64,000 bases of DNA from Hymenobacter sp. UV11 (GTDB taxonomy: Bacteria; Bacteroidota; Bacteroidia; Cytophagales; Hymenobacteraceae), in contig NZ_SRII01000006.1 of the NCBI RefSeq assembly GCF_004684095.1, forward strand, positions 124,001 to 188,000, given 5' to 3'. Every line of letters begins with the position of its first letter. Within the stretch, counting starts at the first letter, position 1. Both the position numbers and the translations under genes were made by a program. The notes below the pieces were generated by a model, which was given only the letters and a program-made list of their open reading frames with translations, made no database searches and was not told where the DNA came from. Positions 48,901 to 60,300 of this stretch are shown piece by piece.

Positions 48901-51900
48901 ACGCCGACAACTTGGTTATCAATGGCTTTACTCGCCCTGGCAACTTGGTAGAGCTATACCTGGCTGCCCCTGACCCCAGCGGCTTTGGCGAGGGCGCTAC
49001 TTATTTGACCAACTTCACCCAAGGCACGGCCGTGGGAACTACGGGCAACGTAATAACCAGAACCGCTACCCCATATGGCCCCGGCAACATCAACGGCCTG
49101 AACCAGGGCACCGATAATACTTTTGGCTTCACGGTGACCATTCCGCTGAGCAGCCTGACGGCTGCTCAGAAAACGGCGCTGCAAAGCGGTTCAGCAGTCC
49201 TGACCAGCACGGCGACGCTTAGCGGCACAGGCACCTCAGAATTTTCGGGCAACCTTGCCCTACCGATAGCTGATGCTACGGTAAGCCTGTCGGGCCCCAC
49301 GACCCTTGTTGCGGGCCAGGCCACTGGTACCTACACAGCTACTTTCACTAATGAGGGGCCAGCTTCCGCTTCAGATATAGCTCGCTCTGTAACGCTGCCT
49401 GTTGGTGCTAGCCTGAGTGCGGCTCAACGGAGTGACCTGATAACGCGCTATAGCGCTGCTTTCTCCACCGACCCAGTGACCAACGCTACGGTCATTAACT
49501 TCGGCACCGTAGCACTGGCTAAAAACGCAAGCAGCTTGGTCACCTTCGCTTTCACCGCCCCGAATACGGCGAGCACTACCCTAGCCCTGACGGCCAATAC
49601 CTCTTCGGCCTCGCAGGGGGCTAACTCCGCCCCTGACCAGGCAACCCTGACCTTAAGCACCGTAACTACGGCCGATGTGGCCGCAACTATTACGGCGGCG
49701 GCTACGGCTACGACGCAAACTTTTACAGTGAGGTTCAGTAACAATGGTTCGCAGGATGCTGCCAGCATTGTGCGCTCGGTTCAACTACCAGCTGGCTTAA
49801 CGGCTGCTAGCATCACGTACACTGGTGATGCCGTAGGCGCTAGCTACAACACCACAACTGGCGTGGTTACCTACCCGGCTACCCCCACGACCCTGGCAGC
49901 AGGCACTCCGCTAACCTCAACCATCAGCTACCCTGTAGCAGGTTCACCCGTGGCTCCGCTAACGGCCACCGCTAGCATCAGCACTACGACTAATGAGGCT
50001 GGCCTAACGGCCAACAACTCAGCTTCGGCCATCATGCCTACTCAGTTTGACCTGACGACCACGCTCAGTGGCCCCGCCACGGCGGTTGCTGGCTCGCCCA
50101 TTATGCTCTATGTGACCACAACTAACCTGGGTCCAAATACTGCTCCAGTAGCAACGCAGACAGTTACCATTCCGTCGGCTACTACTTTGGCTGGCAGCAT
50201 TTATATTACCAACGGTGGTAGTTACTCGTTCAGCAGTAATGTTGGTACGGTAACCTTCCCCACGCTAAGCAACCTGCCAACCGGCCAGACCATCACCAAC
50301 AGCATTAGCTTCTTGGCTCCGGCAGCAAATTTTGCACCTTCGGCTACGGTAACGACCACTGCGGCTACCGAACTAAATACGGCCAATAATGCAGCGAATC
50401 TCAATGGTGGAGCCACTGGCGCCACTGTTACAGTGAACAGCACTATCACGGCATTTTCGAACGAGTCGACGACTATTCAGGCAACTATCACCACGGGAGG
50501 AACGACTACCCCAGCAACCGTGGTGGATGTCAATACACCGATTACCTACACGGTGAAGTCATTCAACAAAGGGTATAGCGCCGCTACTGTTTCGGCCACG
50601 GTAATAGAACAAGTGCAGCTATTGCCAGGCTTAACTACTACCACCCTGAAAGTAGGCAGTGCTACCCCCACTACGCTGGGCAACGGCAACTTCAGCTACG
50701 CTAACACAGCAGGTACTACTACCTACAACCCTACTTCGGGCCTGCTGACCTACTACTCGGTGACGCAGGCGGCTGGTGACAGCACTACCTACGACGCTAT
50801 TGTCGTGACGGTCCCAACGGCAGTTGGCAACGGCGGCCAACTACTGGCCACGGCTTCGGTGCAGACCACCAACTTCGTGGACCCCGTACCGGCCGATAAT
50901 GTGGCCTCAGTAGCTGTGCGCGTGCGCACTAAGCCTGACCTGGCTACCAGCATCAGCGGCCCAAGTAGCACAGCGGCGGGCCTGACGGCTTCCTACGTAG
51001 TACGCTTTACCAACAGCGGCACCAACGACGCGACAACCGTAACCGAAACGGTTCAATTGCTACCTGGCCTCAGCGGCGTCACCATCGCCGATGCCAATGG
51101 CAACGCGGTAGGAGGCGCCACATATGATGGCGTCACCGGCCTGGTTACCTTCCCTGGTCTAGTTATCGATGCGGTGGGTGCTACTCAGGTTTACACCATC
51201 GGGCTGACGGCTCCGGCCCAGAGCTTTCCAGTAACGAGCACCATCGCCGGCCTGACCAGCGATGGGGTAGCCAACAACAACTCGGCCACTCAGCGCACCA
51301 CCGTAACAGCCAATGCTGACCTAGCTGTAAACATTACCGGTCCGGCCACTGCAGTTATCGGCAATCCGGTTACCTATGTTGTAACGACGACCAACAATGG
51401 GCCAACAACGGCTACCAATGTTGTACCTACATTGCAGCTACCCAAAAACCTGAGCGGCGTGGATATTGGGACAGGCTCGGCTACCTACAACCCCAGCACT
51501 GGTCTGCTGACGTTTGCGACGAAAACTACCCTCACGCCCAGCGGCAGCACTGTCAATTACATAACCTTTACCATGCCCAATGCCACTGCCTCCGGCGATG
51601 CCGCCGTTAGCAATGGACTAATAGTGGCCACCGCAGCAGTAAGCAGCAGTAGCACTGACCTGGTAGCCGCTAATAATACAGCTGCCCTAACAACCAGCAT
51701 CATTCCAGCTACTACGGATGTGGCGGATTTGATTACGAGCTTTTCGCGGACGGACGGCTCAGGCGCGACGGTACCGGCCGGCACGCAGCTGACCTATACC
51801 GCAGCGTACCGTAATGCAGGCAGCAGCGCTGCATCGAACGTAGTAGGAACCGTAAACCTACCCAGCGGTCTGTCGGTCAACGACCTTGTGCTTAATGGCA

Positions 51901-53891
51901 CTGGCGGTGGTAGCGGAACTGGTGTAAAGGGCACCCTAACGGGCAATATTATCACTTTTGGCGGCACCACCAATGGCCTTCCTGCGGGAGCTACGTACAA
52001 CCAGACGACGGGCCTGCTGACCTTTCCTACGTTCGCTACCCTTCCGGTTAGCAGCTCTAGCAATGGCTACTCGATTTCCTTCCCAGCCCCGGCAAATGAC
52101 GTACTGGCCATCTCGGAAATCACCTCGGCTACCTCTGATAACGGACCACTGGTCAACCGCTCCAACTCCTTTACAACCGTTAGCTCCAATGTGGATGTAG
52201 CCGCAGCGCTGAGCGGTCCGACCACCGCCCAGCCTGGCACGACTGTTAGCTACACGGCAACGACAGTCAATAACGGCCCTTCGCTAAACCCGAATTCGAC
52301 CACTCAGGTAGTAAACCTACCAGTTGGGGCAGTACTTGTACCGGGCAGCTACCCCAATGGTGCGTACTCAAGCACCAACAATACCCTGACCTGGAGCATT
52401 CCATCTGGCCAAGCACCCGGCGCTGCTAATGCCGTTGTGAATACCTTCTCGCTGGTTATGCCAGCCACGGGCAACATAGCTCTCAGCACGACCATCACCT
52501 CGGCAGGGGAGAATGCAACCAATCCAGTTACTGGAGCCAATAACAGCACCAATAACACGGCTACGCTTACTACAATCCCGGCTAACCAAGCCCCAGTGGC
52601 GGAAAATATCTGGAACACTCTGCGTGGTGCCCGAGCTAATAATGCGATTGCACTACCTATCTCGCCGCTTGTCGCTACAGACGTAGATGGCAGCATTGCT
52701 ACCTACATGGTGACCAAAGCACCTACCCAGGGTGGCACACTGTACTACAACGGTACGGCCGTGGCCGACAACACGACAGTAACGGCAGCAGGCTTGAGCT
52801 TCATACCTACCCCCAACTTTGTGGGCAACGTGACCTTCTCCTACGTCGCTACTGATGACGGCGGGGCTGCTTCGCCGCCGGCTCTTTATACCATTCCCGT
52901 GGCTCAAGACAAGGCTGCTAGCTACGCCACGTATAACTCAGGGAAAGGTGGAGCTAATAAGTACCTAGTTAACGACGTGCTGGCCGCAGTAGTGGACCCC
53001 AACACGGCCACCTACATCGCCACCGGCACCGTGTATACGACCACGGGCACTTTACAGGCCGGGGCCGCTAATGGCCTACGCCTGGGTGGTACCAATGCAG
53101 TGCTCGCTGGTACCGGCCCTACTGGGAACACCGCTAATACGCTACCGGCTGGCGTTTCGCTAAACGCGATTACCGGCCAGCTATATGTAAGCGACGTGAG
53201 CGCTTCCGGCCTAGTGAACAACTCGACGGCTCGTGCCTACAGTGTTAATATTACAACTACGGACATTAACGGTGGCATCAGCACCCAAACGGTAACGTTC
53301 ACTATTGGGGCCTACCCCCTACCGGTAGTATTAACCGTCTTCACGGCCCAGGCCGTGCAGAACCGCGATGCTATACTAAACTGGGCTACTGCCTCTGAGC
53401 AGAACAGCGCCAGCTTCGAGATAGAGCGCAGCCTGGATAGCAGCAAGTTCACTAAGATTGGTCAGGTGGCAGCACAGGGCACCAGCTCTTCGGCTATTGC
53501 TTACACCTTTACTGATGCTAGCATTGGCGCTCGTGCGCAAGGCTCGGTATACTACCGCTTGCGGCAGGTCGACCTCAATGGGGACGCATACTACTCGCCG
53601 GTACGCACTGTGAGCTTCACGAAGGCAACTGCTGTAGCACTGAGCATTTACCCCAATCCAGCTGCTAACAGCACCACGCTCGATCTGAGTAGCCTACCAG
53701 CCTCGGCCTCTTACCAGGTAGTGCTACTTGATGCTACCGGCCGCCAGGTGTTGGTTACGACCCATACCGGAGGCTCGTCTCAACTATTGGACTTGACGTT
53801 CCTGGCTAGCGGTACTTACAACGTGCTAGTTACCGGTACACTGGCCGATGGCTCGACCTTGCGCCAAGTACTACGCCTCACCAAGGAATAG
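45927..53891 (+). CDS. giant secreted T9SS cargo protein: CNA-B, beta-helix, DUF11-like repeats
   Basis: This protein has 2654 residues, and an ATG at 46029 is an alternative start. A late signal peptide (about 62-79, LLLLLSFTPALAQ) follows a basic N-terminus. The order, with approximate positions, is: beta-sandwich (80-470); SdrD/CNA-B-like domain (477-560, 'SGYVFEDVNYGGG'); a right-handed beta-helix (800-960) with N-N-T-I/F repeats; about ten DUF11-like modules of about 120 residues (1090-2210, 'ADVA..ITG.....AG..VTYT'); an Ig/cadherin-like module (2222-2320); an FN3-like linker (2464-2560); and a C-terminal T9SS sorting domain (2565-2654, 'SIYPNPAANSTTLDLSS'). It is likely surface-attached or released, with adhesive or structural roles. 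No catalytic domain was found. Codon use is more AT-rich than its neighbours. Confidence 0.9.
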   Translation: MRPTLRYQPSAPLQSLTRRLTKYGGWRKLALVQTMTPDFAIDNGFTGNISRSTAPSRPRRIWQWAVLLLLLSFTPALAQTNPTLEFAVGAGNPTGNGPSVASQVITLQNNTDNPSANTFAAFTPTTTATFSLTNQQYTLPTTQMSTGFGVAFGTRINTTGAASTASGLFQPVNAIGTSSNTNYTSANGVSGGIDVAVNNAVELFTSVQPLPATVPANARYRYADLTIVFSQPTVNPVIHVTGLGGAYGTFGFTAELDLLTSGVVLSKLNGSTEFSVSSTQVLNSAANPGAATGSGAASGSVLVATTNGGITTLTFRMYLRPGTAGGAIHPNDTSQHLGDSWLISVSSLTPAPVATPSALTFNNPGGTNSSNISAGFAGSDSQPGTLTSLTLTTFPTNATSITINGTKYTGAAAFNAASVAARTLTTNGDGTLATGQTVAVDPVDGGVTSVLPFTVTDAQGSTSAAANLNITFTATSSGYVFEDVNYGGGAGRPISAAGTSPRSGATVELYNTSTGAFVASTTTDVNGKYSFNTLANTGYTVRVVNSTVTSSRNSNNVAGLVPVQTYNGTTSRVGGENPTLVDALANTTGLALSALTPLNGSTTPESLAAFNTNANISPDFGFNFDTVVNTNDVATVNGNNAQGSLRQFLLNSNALTGEAALAQVYTPTTGAATALTPAVETSIFMIPNGAAIAGQQAGLASGFTTSGTGSGSGTSATITLKAALPNITGAFTSLDGGTQTNSTGDTNAPVTTTGSESLGNEVVLNFGNFNGLSTSAASTSLLNLSLTNANNAGGSTTAAFSILAGATSAVVQNNTFYKSGANLRINGVGGATISNNISRDALSAESDGIEVTGSSNNTIAGNQFLNNAGFGIDFISGTSMGNAITGNTFSRNGQNSVNNYQTAGIGFRSANSSNNTVSNNTFTNNVGDGISATQGTNNIFSQNSFSNNGDLAIDLAAGGNGNSDGVTVNTGTTRTGANNLINFPVLTTATVNADNLVINGFTRPGNLVELYLAAPDPSGFGEGATYLTNFTQGTAVGTTGNVITRTATPYGPGNINGLNQGTDNTFGFTVTIPLSSLTAAQKTALQSGSAVLTSTATLSGTGTSEFSGNLALPIADATVSLSGPTTLVAGQATGTYTATFTNEGPASASDIARSVTLPVGASLSAAQRSDLITRYSAAFSTDPVTNATVINFGTVALAKNASSLVTFAFTAPNTASTTLALTANTSSASQGANSAPDQATLTLSTVTTADVAATITAAATATTQTFTVRFSNNGSQDAASIVRSVQLPAGLTAASITYTGDAVGASYNTTTGVVTYPATPTTLAAGTPLTSTISYPVAGSPVAPLTATASISTTTNEAGLTANNSASAIMPTQFDLTTTLSGPATAVAGSPIMLYVTTTNLGPNTAPVATQTVTIPSATTLAGSIYITNGGSYSFSSNVGTVTFPTLSNLPTGQTITNSISFLAPAANFAPSATVTTTAATELNTANNAANLNGGATGATVTVNSTITAFSNESTTIQATITTGGTTTPATVVDVNTPITYTVKSFNKGYSAATVSATVIEQVQLLPGLTTTTLKVGSATPTTLGNGNFSYANTAGTTTYNPTSGLLTYYSVTQAAGDSTTYDAIVVTVPTAVGNGGQLLATASVQTTNFVDPVPADNVASVAVRVRTKPDLATSISGPSSTAAGLTASYVVRFTNSGTNDATTVTETVQLLPGLSGVTIADANGNAVGGATYDGVTGLVTFPGLVIDAVGATQVYTIGLTAPAQSFPVTSTIAGLTSDGVANNNSATQRTTVTANADLAVNITGPATAVIGNPVTYVVTTTNNGPTTATNVVPTLQLPKNLSGVDIGTGSATYNPSTGLLTFATKTTLTPSGSTVNYITFTMPNATASGDAAVSNGLIVATAAVSSSSTDLVAANNTAALTTSIIPATTDVADLITSFSRTDGSGATVPAGTQLTYTAAYRNAGSSAASNVVGTVNLPSGLSVNDLVLNGTGGGSGTGVKGTLTGNIITFGGTTNGLPAGATYNQTTGLLTFPTFATLPVSSSSNGYSISFPAPANDVLAISEITSATSDNGPLVNRSNSFTTVSSNVDVAAALSGPTTAQPGTTVSYTATTVNNGPSLNPNSTTQVVNLPVGAVLVPGSYPNGAYSSTNNTLTWSIPSGQAPGAANAVVNTFSLVMPATGNIALSTTITSAGENATNPVTGANNSTNNTATLTTIPANQAPVAENIWNTLRGARANNAIALPISPLVATDVDGSIATYMVTKAPTQGGTLYYNGTAVADNTTVTAAGLSFIPTPNFVGNVTFSYVATDDGGAASPPALYTIPVAQDKAASYATYNSGKGGANKYLVNDVLAAVVDPNTATYIATGTVYTTTGTLQAGAANGLRLGGTNAVLAGTGPTGNTANTLPAGVSLNAITGQLYVSDVSASGLVNNSTARAYSVNITTTDINGGISTQTVTFTIGAYPLPVVLTVFTAQAVQNRDAILNWATASEQNSASFEIERSLDSSKFTKIGQVAAQGTSSSAIAYTFTDASIGARAQGSVYYRLRQVDLNGDAYYSPVRTVSFTKATAVALSIYPNPAANSTTLDLSSLPASASYQVVLLDATGRQVLVTTHTGGSSQLLDLTFLASGTYNVLVTGTLADGSTLRQVLRLTKE

Positions 53892-53919
53892 GCGTTAGCC
53901 CTACCCCCTTTTTCCAAGT

Positions 53920-53955
53920 AAACCCCCTACTAGCTTCCAGTAGGGGGTTTCTTTT
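53920..53955 (+). terminator. terminator of giant gene 1
   Basis: Stem AAACCCCCTACT/AGTAGGGGGTTT with a 7-base loop, followed by CTTTTTG, 28 bases after the stop codon. The stem again contains a CCCCCTAC-type tract. Confidence 0.92.
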
Positions 53956-54316
53956 TGACCTGTTATTGGGTCCCCACTTACCTCACCAGATTGAGTAAAT
54001 ATGGAAGATGAACTGAAGTGTTGATGCATCGCAAATTACACCATTCTACTAACCAGCGTGGGTGAAATAATTCGGTTGCCTAAGCAACCAAGTCATTAAT
54101 CTTAGTCAACATCAGCTAACTTTTGTGTGCCAAACTTTTATCATAAAATAATAATAAGAATAATCCTAAAAATAGACAGCAAAAACGACTCAAATAAATT
54201 GAATTTTTATAAGTTATTTTTTTTAAAATCAAAGAAAAACGACTATAAAGCACACTTTAAGAAAATGAATTTTTTATCCTAAATTTATTACACGAACTTC
54301 GTGCAGTAGAATAATA

Positions 54317-54350
54317 TTCCATAATTCGGAACAATCTTCCATTATTTGGA
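54317..54350. promoter_or_regulatory. tandem TTCCA sites, 20-bp period, before giant gene 2
   Basis: TTCCATAATTCGGA (54317-54330) and TTCCATTATTTGGA (54337-54350) share 12 of 14 bases and are each nearly palindromic. They lie 49-82 bases before the start codon of the second giant gene. Confidence 0.4.
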
Positions 54351-54398
54351 TAATTATCAACCTGATACTCAAATTTCTTTTCTGCTATTGCCAATCTT

Positions 54399-57300
54399 AT
54401 GAGAATATTTCTACTTGGATTATTACTGCTTTTGTGCAATGGCTTGGCTATAGGCCAGACCTTGTATACGTTCAATGGCGGGGGGACTACTGGCGACTGG
54501 GCAAGTGCCAATACTTGGACTACTGACCCGACCGGCTCCACGAGCATTAATCCTAGCTCTCGCGTGCCGACCAATAATGACAACGTAGTCATCACCAATA
54601 GCTTCACAGTCTACGTAACCAGTCAAGTTACTTCTACTGGCCTCAACGTGACGGTGCAAAAAGGTGGCACCCTTGACTTGCAGACGGCTACCGCTACCTT
54701 CGCTACGCTTAGTAGTCTATCGGGTCAAGGTACGTTACGTATTGCGGCACCCTATTTCCCGGCAGTTACTACCAATAACTTCGGTAATGCCAACACCGGC
54801 ACCGTGGAGTTCTATAATTGGCCGGCGGGTCCTACGGCCTTACCAGTAGGACAGTACAATAACCTGCGCTTACTCAATAAAACGGCGACACCATACGTGG
54901 TACAACTCGACAACGACCTAACGCTGAACGGTAGCCTTACACTAATTCGCACGAACACAACGGTCACTACCCCCCTAGTTAGCTTCACCCTAGGCAAAAC
55001 GGCCACCGCCCGCACCCTCAACGTGCTCGGCGACATCACTGTTGGAGCTGGCACGGTCCTAGGGGTTTCGGCTGTGACTTTACCCGCGCCTGGTACTCCG
55101 GCTGTGCAAACATTCCATACGATAAATGCGTCGGGCAATTTTATCAATAACGGCACAGTGAACCTCCACGTCAGTACTGATGACACGCAGGTAGCTCTGC
55201 TTAACTTCACGAGTAGTACCGATGCGAATTTTGCCTGTAACGGTCCTACCGATTTGGATATTCTGAAGGTCGATAAGGGCAACGACAGCAAAGTGTTGTT
55301 AAACGTAACGTCGGCTAACTATGTGGGAACTAATAATCTGCTTGCTGCACAAGGCAATTTACGACTGAACCACGTAGGTAATGGCGACATCTTGGCTTTA
55401 GTTAACGGCATTACTAAGCTTAACAGTAATGTCTACCTAACTAAGATTCATAATGGTGCGCCGTCGCCAGCTAACCTCACTAATAGCGCCGGCTGGTTTC
55501 AGCTTGGCTCCACCACCACCAGTCCTACACTGTGGATAAATAATGCTACGGTACTCAACGACAATGCTTCCCTATTTGTCGTTTATGGTATCTACCGCAT
55601 CAGTGGCGGGGGTAAATTGTCAAGTGAGAATGATGGGGGTATGGTAATTCGCGAGGATGCTCAGGTCCTGATTGAAGGGGGCACGACAATCGTGAATAAA
55701 TTTCGGCCTTCTAGCACGGCTGCTACACACAGAGGCTCTTTCACCATGACGGGCGGAATATTTAAGTGCACTGGCAAATACTCTTCCTCCTATGATGACC
55801 AGTTTTCCCGTTTCGCGATACCTTATACCACGCAAGCATTCCGCATGTCGGGGGGTAGCATTGAGGTGTACCAACCAGGTGCATCGGGTGATGGCTTCCT
55901 ACACATAGGTGTAAATCCTAACAACGCGGTCGTATCTGGGGGTATTATCAAGCTCTTCGTACCTGATATCACGAACAATAACACCTGTAAAATTCTGAGC
56001 ACGGCTCCCTTGTGGGACCTAAGCATCAGCAAGCCTTCTACCACTGCTGCCGCTGCTAACAGCACCAGCAAGGCTATTCTTTCGGCCATGACGCTTGCCT
56101 TTACCGGAGCAACTACTACCATCCAGCCGCTCACGGTACTCCACGACTTTACTATTAATGGTGCTAACGCGGTCACATTCGATGCGGCGAATCAGGACGT
56201 AACTATCCAGGGTTCACTTACTACGGAAGCCAACGGAACCTACCTGCCTGGCACCAATACTACTATCTTCAGCGGTGGGCTCGACCAGTTGCTAACCAAT
56301 AACGGCACTATAGGTACCACAGCTAATGTGGGCACCTTCAATAACTGGACGGTTAATAAGTCAGGTGGTACCCTTTCGCTGGCTGGCAATTCTTCCTTTG
56401 TTGTTTCTGGCACCCTCAGCCTGCTTAGTGGCGTACTCAACGACGGGGGCAAAACCATTAGCGCAAAAGGGAACGTTGTAAACTCAGCCTCCCACTCTAG
56501 TGGTGGCGGGTCGGGCAGCATCGTGCTGGCCGGGGCGGGTGGCCAGATTGTGAGCGGTGACGGCACGGGCGTATTTGGCAACTTGAAATTGAACAGCACG
56601 GCTACTGCGGGCACCGTTGCTGCTACCCTGACGGCGAATATGAGCGTAGCCAGTACGCTTACTATGCAAAGCACTCATATCTTAGCCATTGGTGCTAACC
56701 GATTGTCATTAACTAACGTGAACAGTAGCACTACTAATGGCGCGCTCATACTAGGACCAGGTAATAGCTACTCAACTTCGTGTTTTATCCAAACGGCGGG
56801 TAATCAGAGTGACCTGGGCCTCCAAAAAACCTACGGCAAGGGAGACTCTTTCATATTCCCAGTAGGCACCGGCGTAGGAACCACTGCCAGGTATGCCCCC
56901 GCTACTATTGAGCTTCAGTTGGCTACGTCGGTGCTTTTAGATAAGTTTGGTCAGGTAAGTGTAAGCCCTACTAGCAGCCGTAATCCCTTCGTTACGGGTA
57001 CTACCAATTCGCTGGCTTATTATTGGAAAGTTCGTAGCGTAGGGTTTGGCCCCATCCCCGTTGGGGCGGTTTACGAAACGTTCACCATGACCAACGCCGA
57101 TGCAACAATACCAACTAGTGGCAGCCTAAACAACTATGTGCCCGCCCGCTACCAGCCAGTAGCTTGGACTAAATATTCTACGGGTGATATGAGCATCGGG
57201 ACAACCGGCACAATTCCTATATCTTTCATCGCCTTTAAAGCCCTTGATACTTTCGAAGGCGAATTTACGGCTGGTTACCCAGCGGCTTTCGGGACGATTA

Positions 57301-60300
57301 TTTCTTTCTACAGTATCAAGAATGGCAACTGGGAAACTCCAGGCACATGGAGTACCGCTGGTTATAACGGCACGGCCGGTACTACGGCCATCCCAGGCGC
57401 TGGCAACCCGGTCTTTATTGGCTCGGCTGACAACAGGGCCTACCACACTATAATGGTAACAGTTGCTAATGCCAAATCCGGCTCGTTGGTAATTGACCGT
57501 GGCTCAACGCTGGACGTGCAGACGCTGACTGGCCACAACTTCGGGGCCCTACCCGACTCTAAAGTGGGCGGTTCGGGCCGTCTGCGTGTGAGTTCCTCGG
57601 CTGCTACCCCTACTTTCCCGGGTGGTGACTTTGGCTCATTTATTCAGTATGGTGGAGGTACCGTAGAATACTATACGAGCGGTGTAGACTTTACACTGCC
57701 CATGACTTCAAATTCGGGCTCGCTAACGCTGAATCAATATCGCAACCTGTGGCTGAGTGCTGCAACTGCTCGCACTATCACGCTACCCAACCAGAACCTG
57801 CGGATATACTCGCAGCTTAAAACGGGTACGCAAAGTGGCACGGGCATTGTAATGATGAATACCGGCGCTAATGGCAACATACGGGTTGATTCGCTGCTAA
57901 ACATACAGGCGGGTATCTTCCGCTACCCCAACACCACGGCGCGTCAGGTAGCAGTTGATACGAATGTGCAGGTGGATGCTACTGCAACGTTTGACGTGGC
58001 TACTAGTACTGTCACTGCGGTAGCTAATACCCTAGCTATAGGTAATGCGCTCACAGACAGCCCAATGGCCAATTCGCTCACGAACAATGGCACCCTTGAC
58101 TTCAAAGTAGGTACTGCCACCGTGGCGCTGACGTTTACGGGCAGCAATAACACCAACCTAACTGGCCCCACCGGTACCCTGACGGACCTCAATACCCTGA
58201 CTGTAAACAAGGGAACGGGCCGGACTGCTACGCTGAATGTGGATGTAGCCGGTACATTCTCTTCCCCGACTAACAACTGGCTGACGCTTACCAACGGTAC
58301 GCTGAACTTTGCCAAGACCAATGGTACGCTTACTATTCACGACCTGGCTTCCTCTTATCTCATCACCGACAATGCGGGCCTGAACGTGAATGCCAGTGGT
58401 GCTACCGTGACGGTAGCCACCAATACCAACGCCGCCTCCGACCTAAAGCTGGCCGGCCTAATACAGGTATTGCAAGGCACCCTGAACGTGGGTACTCCCG
58501 CCGGTACCGGCAACGACCTGGAGTATGCCAGTGCGGGTGCTCCTGGCCTGAAGGTGAGCGGCACTGGAAATTTATACGTGAACGGCCAGATTCGCCGGAC
58601 CGTCAATAACCTCGATGGCTCGCTACGTTATGACCAGAGCGGCGGCACAGTGAACATCGACGGCTTTGGCGCTACGGCTGCCCAAAGCAACGAACGGGGC
58701 CTGTTCGAAGTACAGGGCACGGGTAGCATTTTTCGCATGAGTGGTGGCACACTAAACCTGCACCGCTCGAATGGCCGCCCCACCTTTACGGCCGACTTGT
58801 ACCTGGCTCCCGACTCGACAGTAGTAACCGGGGGCACGGTGGTGCTGGGCAATCCTACCACGGCTTCTATCAGCAGCAACGTGATTATCAGCGCAAGCTC
58901 GACAGTGCCGCTTTATAACTTACGTGTAGAATCGGGAGCTAGCGGCAATACCAATACCGGCCTGCTGGCGGGAGTGATTCCGCTAACGCTGAAAGGGTCG
59001 CTGACAATTGGCAACGACTTCTCGTTCTTCAACGCCAACGGCCTGGGTCTAAATATCTACCAGAGTCTCAATAACAACAATACCTCAGTGAGTACGGCAC
59101 TAAATGCCGGCGGTTTCCAACCGATTACAACGGCTCAGACGACGACTTTCTTGGGCGGGATAGTTACGCAATTCCTAACAGGCACGACCAGTAATCTTAC
59201 CGTTTTTGGCAGCTTAGTTATGAACACTCCGCAGACCAATGGCACTCTGCAACTAAGTGGTAATACCCGGATAGCTGGTAACTTGACTCTGACCAAAGGC
59301 ACGCTCAATGATAATGGTCAGACTATGACGGTACTGGGTGACGTGCTTAACTCGGCCACGCACACCAGCAGCGGTACGGGTAGCATAATCCTGGCTGGCA
59401 CCACCAACCAGAATATTGGGGGCAACGGCACAGGAAGCTTTGGCAACCTGACCTTGAACAACAGTTTGGGGTCCACCACCACGGCCAACCAAGAAATCAC
59501 TAAAGTCCTTACGCTGACCACCGGGATATTCACCATCGGCTCAAACTTGCTATTGTTGAGCAACCCAGCCACGGGTGCAGTAGCCGGCACTTTCGATGCC
59601 ACGCACTTTATTCGTACCAATGGCATTGTAGCCGACTTGGGCGTGCGCAAGAGTTACCCCAGTGGAGCACTGAATTTTACCTTTCCAATAGGTGCTGGCA
59701 CTACGTACACGCCCGTAATTATGAATGTGACGGCCAACTCAGCTGCCGGTACCCTTACGGTGCAGCCCATTGATTTGGCTCACCCCTCCACCACCGGTAG
59801 CGGCACCAACAAAATCTCGTTTTATTGGAAAGTGAGCAGCAGTAACAACTTCTCACCCAAGGTAGACCAAAATTTTACTTATGGTAGTAACGATGTTATT
59901 GGTGATGAAAACCTCTATAAGTTAGGGCGTTTCTACAAAGGTGCCTGGGTGCCGGTTGGTGGCATCGCTACTAGTACGGTGACGCCGGCTACTCACACAC
60001 TCAATAATCCTGGCTACTCTGGTACGGCAAGTACTATTGACGGTGACTACACGGGCGGCGATGTATCCGAGTTTCAGGCGGTACCAACGTTTTACAGCCG
60101 TAACAGCACAGCGAGCCAGCCGAGTGGTTCTCCTTGGACTAGCGCGTCGAGTTGGACCAACAACCCTGATGGTAGCGACCCGGCTCCTACCTTCAATTCC
60201 TATCCTACCCTAGCTAGTCCGGCTGTTATCAGCAGCGGTCACCTAATTACGACTACCACTGGAAGCCTGGGCGCCGCCACCCTGCGCCTGGATGGCACCC

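Larger units (their letters stand above)
53892..54398. other. intergenic region between the giant genes
   Basis: This 507-base region starts with the terminator of the first gene, then becomes AT-rich from about 54100. It contains the palindrome CACGAA-C-TTCGTG (54291-54303) and the tandem TTCCA sites (54317-54350). No protein gene is supported. Confidence 0.55.
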
